The notes under the pieces are model-generated. The model did not search any database and was not told the origin of the DNA. It saw only the letters and a list, made by a program, of their open reading frames with translations. From Cercozoa sp. M6MM (taxonomy: Eukaryota > Endomyxa: Ascetosporea), in NCBI GenBank assembly GCA_040357565.1, contig JBDODJ010000113.1: a DNA stretch of 37,059 nt; one strand, 5' to 3'. Below, piece by piece: positions 1-10,300 of the stretch. The position numbers and the translations under genes are program-made. How positions within the stretch are numbered: position 1 is the stretch's first letter; each line of letters starts with the position of its first letter.

Positions 1-40
1 CCCCCCCCCCCGTTTGCTCCCCTGTTTACTCCCTCCCCAG

Positions 41-526
41 GCGCCAGGCAACGTGCGCGTGCAGTTGGAAGTGCAAAAACACCGTCGTTTTCGTCGCAGC
101 GGCAACGATCTGCACACGTCGCTCGTTGTGGTAGTTTTGCCCCCCTCCCTTTACTCCCTTTACCCTCCCACAGTCACTGAAAGAGGCGCTGCTGGGCTTT
201 GAGAAAACCGTGACTCATATGGACGGTCGCAAGGTCGTTGTGAAACGGCATGGCGTCACTGCACATGGCTCTATTGTCGAGGTGCCCAATGAAGGCATGC
301 CGCATCATCAGGTAGCCTTTCTATAGCCTACCTACCTTCCTTATCCCCCACCCCCCAGGTGCCCTCGGAGTTCGGCTCGCTGTTCGTGACGATCGAAACG
401 CGTTTTCCCAAGCAGCTCGATCAGCAGCAGCGAACGCAGCTGCAAGCTCTACTTTCGGCTGACTCTGGCATCCAGTATGCCAGCGCACCGACTGGCACTC
501 TGCCCAATCAAGCCGCCCAGGAGTAA
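41..526 (+). CDS. DNAJB11: ER-type DnaJ co-chaperone, C-terminal part (partial)
   Basis: This is the 3' end of a J-domain protein; the J domain lies before the window. Exons are 41-130, 174-311 and 359-526 (stop TAA 524-526), all in phase 0. The product resembles the second C-terminal substrate-binding domain of ERdj3/DNAJB11, a luminal Hsp70 (BiP) co-chaperone. Supporting stretches are 'FRRSGNDLHTSL' (human 'FERRGDDLYTNV'), 'ALLGFEKTVTHMDGRKV' (human 'LVGFEMDITHLDGHKV') and 'FGSLFVTIETRFPK', the usual end of this fold. The chain ends 'TLPNQAAQE' with no KDEL-type signal. Both complete introns are C-rich with TTACCC blocks and end in CAG. Ortholog-level naming is an inference; another C-terminal DnaJ subtype is possible. 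Confidence 0.82.
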
Positions 527-649
527 TCTCATTCTGATTACGCTGTACAAGCTGATTTAAAAAGTAACAAACACGGTCAATTCAGACTAAATCCGTCAAG
601 ACCTTGCCGCATCCGCGGGGAGCGGCGAGAAAAAACGAAACCGAAAACA

Positions 650-2324
650 TTAGGTCGCAGACGTCGCAATAGCAGCTGGCGGTGCAGCTCCCTGCTCCCG
701 TATCTGTTTGGGTGACTCATCTTGCTCAGTTGTCCTGTCACAACTTGATTCAGCTGCAGGCGTTTCTGCAACTGGCGTTTCCGAGGCAAGAGTTGTTCCT
801 GCTGGCGCGTCCGAGGCAAGAGCTTCTGCAGCTGGCGTTTCAGAGGCAGGTTGAGGCGTTTCCAAAGTGGACGTTTCCGAAGCAGGTGTTTCCACGGTTT
901 GCTGAGTCGGCAGGCGCGCGATGAAGCGCTCGAGCTCGTGCGTGGCCGACAGAGCATCGGCGAGTCGTTCCTGCAGTTTCTTCTGGTGCTCTGAGAACTG
1001 CGTGTTGAGGTGCGACGTGCGCTTCACGGTGCAGGCGACCACGAGGCCGTGCTTGGGCGGCAATGAGTGCGCCTTTTGCATGTGCTGCCAGTCACAAAGT
1101 TATCGAGTTTAATTGTATCTAGATGTATCTGTATACAAAAGAGAGGCACCTTTTTGAGGGTGGAGCCGCGCGAGAACTCCTTCTTGCACTCGTCAAAGAA
1201 GGGACAGCGGTACGGCTTGATGTGACTGTGCACCAGCAGGTGTCGCTTCGTCGTCGTCAGCTCGGCGAAGCGTTGTCCGCAGATCGAGCCGTCCTCCTTC
1301 ACGACGCGGCATTCGAATGGTCGCTGTGCACCAAGCAAAAATTGACACCAAGCAAAAATTGATAGATAGATAGATGGATACATGTACAGATGGAGGGATG
1401 GATAGATAAAATAGATAGATGTTCGTAAAACGATATATATATATAATACAGCAATACAGTATATCAATCAAGTTTAGACACAAAAAGAAAAGGAAGGCAA
1501 CCTCCTGCGTGTGCGTGCGAATGTGACGCGCCAACGTCGATCGCTCGCGGAAGGCCGTGTTGCACGTCTTGCACACGAACTTTTTCGAGTTGGCGTCGTG
1601 TTTCTTCATGTGTCGCTTCTGCAGAACACACAGTTCCAGTCCCGTTTCAGTCCCAGTCCCATTCAGTCCCGACCCAGTCCCAGTCCAGTCAGTACCAGTG
1701 TGAAGGCCACCGAGAAACACTGAGCGCAAATCGGACAGCAGAAACGACGCGACGGTGAATTGCTGCCTGACTCGTCACTGTGCACAGAGACAGATATTAT
1801 AGTACTATATATATATATATATAATATAGTGTATATCTGTTGAGATAGGAGTTACGATGACCCCGACTCCGTTGTGCCGATCTGCGGGACGGCAGCAGTG
1901 ATGGCAGGCGTCGACACAGAGGCCACCACTCGGGACAGCGACATCGGCACCGACAGGGCCAACGGCGCTGCCAGTGTCGACGCCACTGGCGGCACTACGA
2001 ACGGCACCGACGTCACCGGTGCCGTCACCGTCGTCGGATTGCGCAGCCGTCTCCTCTTTGCGCTCGGCTCGCCCGTTGTTGCGTGCCGCATTTCCTGACG
2101 CAGGCCCATGAGAGCATTGACCACCGAAGTCGTCTGGACCTGCAGGCACGCACCAAACAACGTGGACACAAAAACTAAAATACGAAAGTTGTGCTACATC
2201 ACTCAGCGAGAACGTGTTGAAGACTAAAGGCCGCGGCTTGGGTGCCGCTTGTTCATTTCTACCCGAGATAAGTGGGTAACACAGCCCACAATCAAAGAAA
2301 ATGGGATTCTTACCGGTCGAGCAT
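650..2324 (-). CDS. C2H2 zinc-finger protein with four fingers
   Basis: Seven exons in descending order: 2314-2324, 2198-2258, 1856-2139, 1696-1777, 1502-1618, 1150-1323 and 650-1084. Phases close exactly and give about 387 residues. The start is the ATG at 2324, an 11-nt first exon followed by a strong GTAAG donor. Four fingers lie near residues 133-249. Fingers 1 and 2 are classical (C-x2-C-x12-H-x3-H). Finger 3 has a widened C-x9-C pair and finger 4 has C-x5-C with H-x4-H. The linker between 2 and 3 is 'THTQERPFEC', close to the TGEKP linker. The first 118 residues are T/V/A-rich. After the fingers come a helix around 'QKKLQERLADALSATHELE' and an imperfect 'ASETP' repeat tail. Likely a nuclear DNA- or RNA-binding factor; the target is unknown. 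Confidence 0.82.
1324..1501 (-). repeat. Intron of the C2H2 gene filled with GATA-type microsatellite
   Basis: This 178-nt intron is longer than its neighbours because of a run of imperfect GATA/TAGA repeats (about 1361-1420) and a short TA run (about 1433-1443). It starts GTTGCC and ends GCACAG on the minus strand. Confidence 0.8.
1619..1695 (-). repeat. Intron with a GGGACT minisatellite
   Basis: This 77-nt intron splits finger 1 between its cysteine and histidine halves. On the coding strand it consists largely of tandem GGGACT/GGACTG units. It starts GTACTG and ends CTGCAG. Confidence 0.75.
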
Positions 2325-2715
2325 TCCACAACTTCCACAGCCAAGATGCGTTTACACAAGTGGCTCTCGCACACAAAAATTCGAGCGTGGCTTAATACCA
2401 AAATCACTAGAGAGTTGTTTCTAGGAGAGCTCAGGTCGCCCAGTTCTTGAAAACTACCCGATCTCACTTGGACCTCGGGAACTTCTTTCGGTGGTCACTT
2501 TAATTGATCAGTATCACGTGACCTGCCATAGACTTGTATTTTTGAGATTTATCTGACTGCACCGGTGTGTATCGATAGATTTACTAACGCTTGGGGATTT
2601 AAAGTGAGTTGACTCTTGGCATTTTCTTTCAATTACTTTTTGCCACCATAGTTTTTGCTTTTGTTCGCAGAAAGTCAGATTTTCTCGGCTTCGCCACTGG
2701 CGGTCAGGGTTGGCT
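2325..2715. other. Intergenic, upstream of the C2H2 gene
   Basis: This gap lies between the ATG of the C2H2 gene and the stop of the TMEM8-like gene. No exon with good splice sites was seen on either strand. It should hold the C2H2 promoter and the 3' UTR of the TMEM8-like gene. Confidence 0.5.
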
Positions 2716-5039
2716 TCAACGAGCGTGAGGCACGCCCAACGAGCGGCGTGGAAAGTTCCTGAAGTTGTGTGTGGATTCAGTTGCCCATATGGGATCTATC
2801 GTGGTTAAACGTACGCGGAACGAGTCGTCTTCAACGTCGACGTCGATGTTGAGAGAGTCGCGTGGATTGGCAATGATGAAGGGCGAGTCCTTGGACCGGC
2901 GACGTCGCTTGCTGAGTCGCACAAAACGACAACTCAACAAATACTAATTTTTAAATGGTTTACGACTACTACATTTACTGTAAATAGTTGTGTATATATT
3001 ATATATATATATATATACGATATAATATGGATACGAGAAACGAACCTCTTGCGACGTTTCTTACTGCGCCGCTTAGCGTCACGCTGGGCTTCGTTAGTGC
3101 TCAACACGGAGTCGGTGCTCACGAAGCTTGCGAACAGAAAGCTTGTGGCCCCGAGATACAGGCACATGGAGACCGGGAACATGATCCAGAAGTTGCTCTC
3201 CTTGGTCAGCACGTCGTGCACGACTGTTCCGAGTGCGAGTAGCAGCACTCCCGTTGCAAACTTGTCCCACTCGCACATCGACACGAAGCGCGTCTCTTTT
3301 TCAAGTGCTTCCTGTGTCGGGACTCCCTTTGAGACCACTGAGCTGATGGCCCACGCCATCAGTGCGATGGCGAACGACACGGAAAGGCCGAGCACGAACG
3401 GCGCGCGCTGCGTGCGAATCAGTGCAACTACCGTAGCTGCCGTGAAGTTCATCCAGCATACTAAGTTCTGCGACAGCTGCGGTCCTATCGAGGCCAGCAA
3501 CAATAGGGCACTGCCCAAAAGCACCAAGACGCATGTCTCGGCTGTTACTTGGAGTGCTCTTCGTGCACTAAAACCGGGACCAAGCTGCATACATCAAACA
3601 CCACTAGCCATCGTATCGCAATTAATACATAGATGCACATAGTACCTCAGACAAACTGTAGACGAAGAGCATCACAGCAGCGACGAGACAGATCAGTTTC
3701 TCGCACCATCGTCCACTTGGACAGTACGCATAGGGCAGCAGTGAGATCGCAGTTTGCACTAGGAGAAGCACAATGGCAGTTGCCACCGAGCCACTGATTT
3801 TCGTCTCGCACGGACTGCCTTTGTGAAGCAGATCGCATTGACACTGTCCTTGTTCGTACTTTTTGAAGTCGCCGGGGGATTTCACGACCTGACACGAACC
3901 TTGTTGGTTGCAGTCAAGACCACACGGACTGAGCAACACTTCGACGCCTCCGATGGACATGTTTGGCTGCACCGCTTGCGAGGCTGAATCAGCTCGAATG
4001 TCGGCTCGGAAGACCAAAACCTACAGTGTCGACAGTGTACATTCCTATCGCATGTGCATTGTATGCGTACTGATGTATCGTACATTCCACCCAACTAAAG
4101 GGTATCGGTCGTGTTGCAGAGTTCCGTAAGTCGAAACAGTCGCTTCTTTGCGCCCTGTTTTGATATTGAACGCAACTCTCCAGCCTGGCGAAACAGTGAC
4201 ACATGAACTCAATTGAAGTTCCAGTTCAATTTAAACTTAGACGACAGCACAAACCTTCAGTTCTTATAAGGTGCTGTACCAGCGAGTTCGTCAGGCACGT
4301 GGAAGGCAAAGGTGTACTGCTTGCCGAAATGGATGAAGCGAAAGGTGTCATGCTTGAACGACACTATGTTTTTCTTTCGATTCACGTGCGGAAGCAGCAG
4401 GCGATGCGTCTCGTCCTCTTGTCCACCCTTGAGTAGTTCGCAGTAGTCTGTGGATCCCAGCACACGCCAATGCGGAGGCGACAACTCGACCTGACGCTCA
4501 AGAAGGTCGCGATGGAACACTCGCTGAACCGACCTCAGCACACGTTTCGTGTGCTTGGAGAAGTACTGTTCGTGCGAAAACAGTCTCGTTTGGACACGAA
4601 TTTCGCTTTTCTTTGGATTGTAAACCCGGCTCGGACGGTTCTGCTCGCGCATATTGAGAAAGAACGTCACAAACACGCGAGTCGTTTGCGTGACATTGCA
4701 TGGATTGCGCAGTCCGTCTTCTGCGAGAACGATGGGCAAGGCCTTTCGCTCGATCCAATCGTTGATTTGGAGATTGGCGTCAGTGCATCGTTGCGCTCGC
4801 AAAGCTACGCCACTGCCGTGATCCACGCTGATGCAGGCTCTGAGCGACGGGAGCTCTTTAGATCCGAAAACTGTCAATTCGAGCACCTTCGTGTCATTCG
4901 GAATCTCGACCACCAGCTGCGAGATTTCGTTGTCTTGAATGTCAAGAAGGTTGCTTTTTTCGCTGAGCACTTGTCCGGAGCACTCGTAGAAGACGAAGCG
5001 AAGCAAAAGCAATCCCAAGAAGAACGGAATCGGTGACAT
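2716..5039 (-). CDS. Secreted-domain/EGF/multi-TM protein, TMEM8 (PGAP6)-like architecture
   Basis: Five exons in descending order: 4280-5039, 4084-4184, 3646-4020, 3046-3584 and 2716-2932. Phase closes exactly and gives about 663 residues. Residues 1-22 are a clear signal peptide ('MSPIPFFLGLLLLRFVFY'). A roughly 300-residue ectodomain follows, then an EGF-like module near 320-362 whose core is 'CGLDCNQQGSC'. About six to seven hydrophobic segments come next and then a basic cytosolic tail ('KRRSKKRRK'). Signal peptide, ectodomain, EGF and seven TMs is the layout of TMEM8/PGAP6, a GPI-specific phospholipase A2 of the CREST superfamily. The CREST Ser/Asp/His signature (such as the YHACD-like and HSIWH-like segments of TMEM8A) is not evident, so activity is doubtful. 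The family call rests on architecture; it may be another EGF-TM protein. Confidence 0.68.
2933..3045 (-). repeat. Intron with a TA microsatellite
   Basis: The last intron of the TMEM8-like gene (113 nt) contains an alternating TA tract at about 2996-3025. Confidence 0.7.
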
Positions 5040-5454
5040 GTTAACGTTGTCGCCAGAGATGGATGGAACTGCTCAGTGGTGCTCTGAGCTAATTTACTAA
5101 AATGCACTATGCCTTCTTCGGTTCGAACGGGGCCCTACAGTTTACATCTAGCCATAGATATCCAAGGCGGTTTCTTATCCGGTCAGAAAACTGAAACTGA
5201 AACCACAGTGAGCGCTGAGTCAGGTCTCCGCCGGGTTGAGTCACCCGTTCGGCATTAGGCCCAGGGTTAAGCGCAGGGGAAACTGGCTGTCGCTGAAACC
5301 CTCGTCCGCAAGACTAGGAGCTGTACGATAGTGTGGTGAGACACAGTCGGAATACTATAAGTTTAAGAACTCGTCTAGATCGTTTCAGTCAGTTTTGCGA
5401 GTTCCTCCAAGTCGAGTCTCAGCCAGAGGTGCAGGAGTTCTTAATCCCTTTACT
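5040..5454. other. Intergenic, promoter side of the TMEM8-like gene
   Basis: This gap lies between the ATG of the TMEM8-like gene and the stop of the first cysteine-rich gene. No convincing exon, tRNA or repeat was seen. Confidence 0.5.
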
Positions 5455-5532
5455 TCACTGGCGACCGAGTTCCTTGCCGTCGCGGCACTCGCACACAGGC
5501 TGCAGTACGAGGTGGCATCATCTCAAGATAGT

Positions 5533-5580
<48 letters not shown>

Positions 5581-5684
5581 CGTGNNNNNNNNNNNNNNNN
5601 NNNNNNNNNNNNNNNNNNNNNNNNNNNNNNNNNNNNNNNNNNNNNNNNNNNNNNNNNNNNNNNNNNNNNNNNNNNNNNNNNNNN

Positions 5685-5727
<43 letters not shown>

Positions 5728-6108
5728 CACGAATGAGAAAGAGGCCAATGGTACAGTCAGGTGGTCGTTGCAGAAGCCTGGTGGTGAACAAACGAACAAA
5801 CACGTGGGATACAAATTGTGCAAGCAAGAGACGAGTATTGGTTGGTACAGTGCGCAGCGTAGTTGACGGGACACGTGATGGAGCACACCGGGTACTCGCT
5901 CGGGTAGGGACTGCAGTTGAGGTTGTAGTGCTCGCAGCCGAGACCCACACAGCAGGACGAATTGCCCGAGACTACATGAAGAGTCTTCTATCAGTTATCA
6001 CAGGCACGGGGAGGTGATTGTACCAGGGTCCGGCAAGCCTGGGTAGAGGCCCCCCGGCTGGGCAACCACACCGCCGACAGAAAGCAGCACCAGCAGCGAC
6101 TTGATCAT
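5455..6108 (-). CDS. Small secreted cysteine-rich protein, copy A
   Basis: Four exons in descending order: 6024-6108, 5849-5971, 5755-5777 (23 nt) and 5455-5499. Phase closes exactly and gives about 91 residues. The start is the ATG at 6108. A signal peptide ('MIKSLLVLLSVGGVVAQ') precedes a Gly/Pro-rich linker and a compact cysteine-rich region with a CC pair near residue 35. The core is 'CSITCPVNYAAHCFCND' and the C-terminus has 'VCECRDG'. The product should be exported and disulphide-bonded. The last intron (5500-5754) holds a TG/CA microsatellite interrupted by an assembly gap, so only the join between exons 3 and 4 is uncertain. The divergent neighbour at 6433-7033 shares the cysteine pattern. 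I recognise no named family; an antimicrobial, adhesive or effector role would be speculation. Confidence 0.75.
5535..5730. repeat. CA/TG microsatellite around an assembly gap
   Basis: A CA dinucleotide run is present on both sides of the gap (5535-5579 and 5685-5730). It lies inside the last intron of cysteine-rich copy A. The true repeat length is unknown. Confidence 0.95.
5585..5684. other. Assembly gap (100 N)
   Basis: Exactly 100 N, a conventional placeholder size. It sits within a microsatellite, so the assembly probably broke on the repeat. Confidence 0.99.
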
Positions 6109-6432
6109 CTTAATCTACGAACACTCACAACATCACGGCGTATGCAATGCTATATCGCAGTTCTTGGGTCGAGGGAGAGCTTACAGAGTCTTTGCGAAGT
6201 GCGAAGTGCGAAGGGGGTGTGGTCCTCCATGAACATCTCGGTGTCACAGTATAGCCGGAGTAGGCCGCAATAACGGCCGATTGGCTGCCCATCAGTCGCT
6301 TGTCGCACTTTTTCTAACTGCCTACCTGGGAAACCGTCGCAAACGAGGACTGCGCAGGAAGGTTTCTCTGTGCATCGACTCTTCTGTCGCTTTTTGCTGT
6401 CTTTGGTCTAAAATCACATTCACAAGTATCCC
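6109..6432. promoter_or_regulatory. Shared region between the two divergent cysteine-rich genes
   Basis: The two ATGs face away from each other across 324 bp, so this region must contain both promoters. It includes a short tandem repeat 'GAAGTGC' (three copies around 6193-6212). No known core promoter motif is asserted. Confidence 0.5.
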
Positions 6433-7033
6433 ATGCGTCTGTTGCTTTTGGTCGCTGGTCTTATCGTCGCCGCGGTGAGTTACTATTCTGCCGAGTGCGG
6501 TTTCGCACTTCTGTGTTCGTGTTGTTTCGCTGACGAATGAAATTGTGGTGTACGTGCGCTGTAGAGCGCGACAAGCATGATCGAGCCCGAGCTCGAGAAC
6601 GTCAACACCTGCTGCTGCATTGGCCGAAAGATTCCGCACGGTGAGAAGAGCAACATCCCGCCATTCATCAGCATTGTTTTTCTATTACTGATATGTCACT
6701 CTCATGAATGAGTACTTGCAGGCTGGGCTCCGAACGCTGACTGTCCCAGTGGCGGCCGGTGCGATGCGGTAGGCCGTGTTTCAACTTCTTCGACGTTCAT
6801 TCGAAGAAATTACCTGTTTGGATAGATAGAGGGAGACTCGGCGAGTTGCGACATCTGCTGTGGCCCTGGCTATGTCGCCGACTGTTCGTGCCAGGTACAG
6901 CAGATGCACTCTTGTGTTTCAGTACAGTTACTGTACATGCCTTGACCGACAAGTATTTACCATACAGAATGTTGCCGGCACCGAGTTCTCCACCGCCATG
7001 TGCCGCTGCCTCAGCATCACCAGTGACTACTAA
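6433..7033 (+). CDS. Small secreted cysteine-rich protein, copy B
   Basis: Five exons: 6433-6474, 6565-6640, 6722-6768, 6832-6894 (6826 is an equally in-frame start) and 6968-7033. Phase closes and gives about 97 residues. The first exon encodes only the hydrophobic signal core 'MRLLLLVAGLIVAA'. The mature part has a CCC cluster, then 'CDICCGPGYVADCSCQN' and 'MCRCLS' before the stop. The C-x-I-x-C ... Y-x-A-x-C-x-C block and a following C-x-C match copy A at 5455-6108, while the rest is strongly diverged. That pattern fits an old duplicated secreted family under diversifying pressure. No catalytic motif is visible, and no family name is assigned. Confidence 0.78.
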
Positions 7034-7372
7034 GCGCGACATACTGCGGAGTGTCACCTTTACCTAAGTTCACAGTGCAAGTACAGTGAGTACAGTGAGT
7101 TTGGTCGTAAGTCTGGTTATTTTTGGCCCATGATGCCGCGAACCGACGTTCTGAAAATTCTGGAACAAACTGCGACTGTTGGGAGCCTAAGGCCACGCAC
7201 TACCTGTTGAGTGAGCAGTGGCCTTTCGATGACCAAATAGCATAATTAAGGGGTGTTAGACCTTTGATTTTTTTTTTTGCACTGGCGGTGAATCTACTGT
7301 GCTGCCAGTTTACTATTACTAGGCTAGTCTACTAAACCCGGTGAGACGGGCGACGTGAGCTCAAGGCTCCAT
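7034..7372. other. Intergenic between convergent genes
   Basis: This 339-bp gap lies between the stop of cysteine-rich copy B and the stop of the myosin gene. It begins with a tandem 'GTACAGTGA' (7081-7099). No gene was seen; it should hold two 3' UTRs. Confidence 0.5.
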
Positions 7373-10300
7373 TCACTTGCCAAACCAGCGCGAAAATAAT
7401 CCTCGCTTGCGTCGAGCGCGCTCGGTCGAGTCGTCGGACGAGCCTGCTGGCGGAGGCAAGTCGTACCTGTCAAAAAACAGATACTCCTGTCGACGCAGCA
7501 CAACAGAAACAGTAGAAGGTAAAACTACGCATTGTGGGCAGCTGGCATTGGTTTCGAAATGTCGTTGCGTCCATTTCGCACCCAAGTGCGATCACTGCAC
7601 ACAAGAAGTTTGTTTTTCGAAACCGGTAAGAACCAAATAATCACAGGGCACCCAATAACGGATCGGTAGTCGAGGAATTCTTGCTCCTGTTGCTTCTCAT
7701 CGTCATTGTCGGCGTTCTGAGTTCTCGCACTCCGCGGCGGCGTGTCACTCACTTGCGGCGCCGTGCCGTTCGCCTCGGCGTCTTGCCTGCACCGAAAGCT
7801 TGCGATATTCAATTAACCCAACTGATTAAATTTAGAGTCAACAGCTTTCGTACAGAATGGCATTAAAGAAGCCAGGCAGGATGCCGAGTGACTTCAGTTC
7901 CATTCGGCCTTGTTCGGTTTCGGCGAGTGCGTTGTAGTGCACCAGGCGTTGAAAGCCATTGAGCCACCGGTCGAGGATCTCGGAGTCAGCAAACTCAAGA
8001 TCTACAGGACAAATAAACATTCAAAAAAACCTTGTTTCAAGATAAGGTCGTAAAACACCGAGTGTCTTGCGCGACACAACATAGAAGGTGACGCAGTTCT
8101 CCGAGGGCGCACTCACTGCCTTGCGCAGAGCACTGGTGTTCTTGCCGCGTCGGAAGTGCGTAATGTGCTGTATCGAAATCGAGCCGGAGGTCCACTGAAG
8201 TCGCGTTCCGTCGGTCGAGATCTGCAACAGTCGGAAGTGCGGTCGGCCTCGTTTCATGTGTTTCACCACTCTATATGGTGCGCATCTAAGTCTTTGGTGG
8301 AAAAAAACAAGAGCAGAAGAATACCTGGTGCCAATCACAGACTCGAACACAAACTGGTGCCAAATGCGCTGCTCGTCCGTCAGCGTGCGCGCATGAGCCG
8401 TGCCTTGTACTCCCACTAGAGACAGAAGAAGGGGTATACATAAAGGGAGGTAGATACAGGAGAAAAGTGGTACACTCGTTGGCAAAGGACGCGACCTGCT
8501 GCTCCTGCTCGGTGGCATTGTACTCGACTCCCTTTCGTTCGCAAATTCGTCGTTTTGCATCTCTGGCGAGGGCACGCACTTTTAGCACCTTGCAGGCCAC
8601 ACGCACCGTCTTTCGCAGCTTCAATCTGATGTTGCAATAGGTGGACAAAACTGATACGAAAGAAAGATAGAATTGTACAGTGCACGCTGACGTCGGATGG
8701 CTCGATGCAAAACAATAGCGGAATGCACAGTTCCAATTGCAAGTCGCCAGCGCTGTTTCGCTAGATGGCGTCGTATCCGAACTTTCATTTCCTAAACACG
8801 CACACAAAACTTTGAAGTTGCGACACATGAGCGCATGAGAAAATAAACCGTCGTAAAGGGTCGATTGCCCCAGGTACGCACTTGTTCGATCGCTGTCGCC
8901 GCTGCACCGGCTCGGAAAAAGACTTTCGAAGTGCCGACTTCGCACTGCGAGGCGTCAATGTCGAAAGCTGCCAACAGCGCAGGCACCGCATGTCTTGGCG
9001 CCAGTTTTCGCAGTCGTTCCGATTCGTTTAATGCACTGCTTTAGATCAGAGCAATGTTTGCATTGGTATATTTTAGAAGTGCTTTACAGTCGTAAGGAGT
9101 GCTGTAGTTCAGTGAGTGGCCTGTCAAAAGCAAAACAATAATACTGTTTTAATCAGTTTGCCAGCGAACAGCGTACAGTCTTGAAGGATAGCCCAGCTTC
9201 ATCACTGTTAATGCCTCGACCTAAGCAACACCATCTCGGAACAACTGAAAAAGTGTAAAGGTGTAAGAGCGATCCTACAATGCCATTGGCGCGCAACTGA
9301 CGTCGCACATAGTCAACCTCAAACAGTGAGGACGATTTCGATGCATTCGGCTTGATGCAACGCAAAAAGTGAGCTCGCGTTTTTCCCAACTGCGGTCATC
9401 CAAGCCAATGAATCATGAAAACCGGCGGAAGCACACAACGAACTAAAACGAAAGCGAACTGACCATTTCGACAAGTGCGGCCACTTGAGTTCGAAACACT
9501 CGACCAATAGTTTTGCTCTTTTTCTTGCGCCGATTGCCACTCGCTGCACTGGTTGCTTCCTGCAAAAACATTCAGTTTCATCAGTTTCAGAGTCACAAAG
9601 CAAGATCAACGGTAAGTTTTTCACCTGTGGGTATAGACGATTCAGCAGCGGAGCGCGCGACTGTGACAACAGCTGCGGTGTGTCCTCGTGCACTGCGTCT
9701 GCATCCTTGTGCAAGAAGTCGGAGGCGTCGTAAGTCACATCGCCAGCAAAATGCGAGATAACGAAACGACTGATTCGCCAACAACCCAGTTAAATTTTCA
9801 CGTTTATTGATTTTGGACTCACCCGCGCGGAAGCACTCGGAAGACCGGGGCGTTTTCGTCGTCTAAAACGAAAGAGTCGCTGGATCGAATGACGTGTAAA
9901 CCAAAAGCTATTTCCATACCTTCGAGTTCACCAGGCGCAATTGACAGCACTTCATCGTCCTCTGTGCAAAGCATGAGGTGACAAAAAAAAAGGGATCAAA
10001 CAAGAAACTGACCGTGTTTGGAGCGCGACTTCGAGTGTTTCTTGCTCTTTTTCGACTTTTTCAAACGCTTTTCGCCGTGCCGTTTCTCTAAAACACCATG
10101 CATATCCACGTATCTGCACGTCTGGGATATGGTACGTGCGTTGCGCAGGAACAGATCCGCATTGCCTCCGGGTGCAGTGCTGCACAGTGATTCACTCACA
10201 TGGAGAGAAGGAGAGAGAGAGGGGGAGCGCTCGATTCAACAAGTGAAGTTGTACATTGCAGCTTCGATCAAAGCAAACAAGCCAAAGCGAGCATCGTTCA

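Noticed and set aside
2765-2947. Plus-strand basic ORF ending near 2947
   Set aside because: It opens with TTG and lies opposite the last exon of the TMEM8-like gene, whose phase and splice sites close on the minus strand.
5333-5866. Frames of His-Thr or Cys-Val repeats through the gap
   Set aside because: They only translate the CA/TG microsatellite and N positions.
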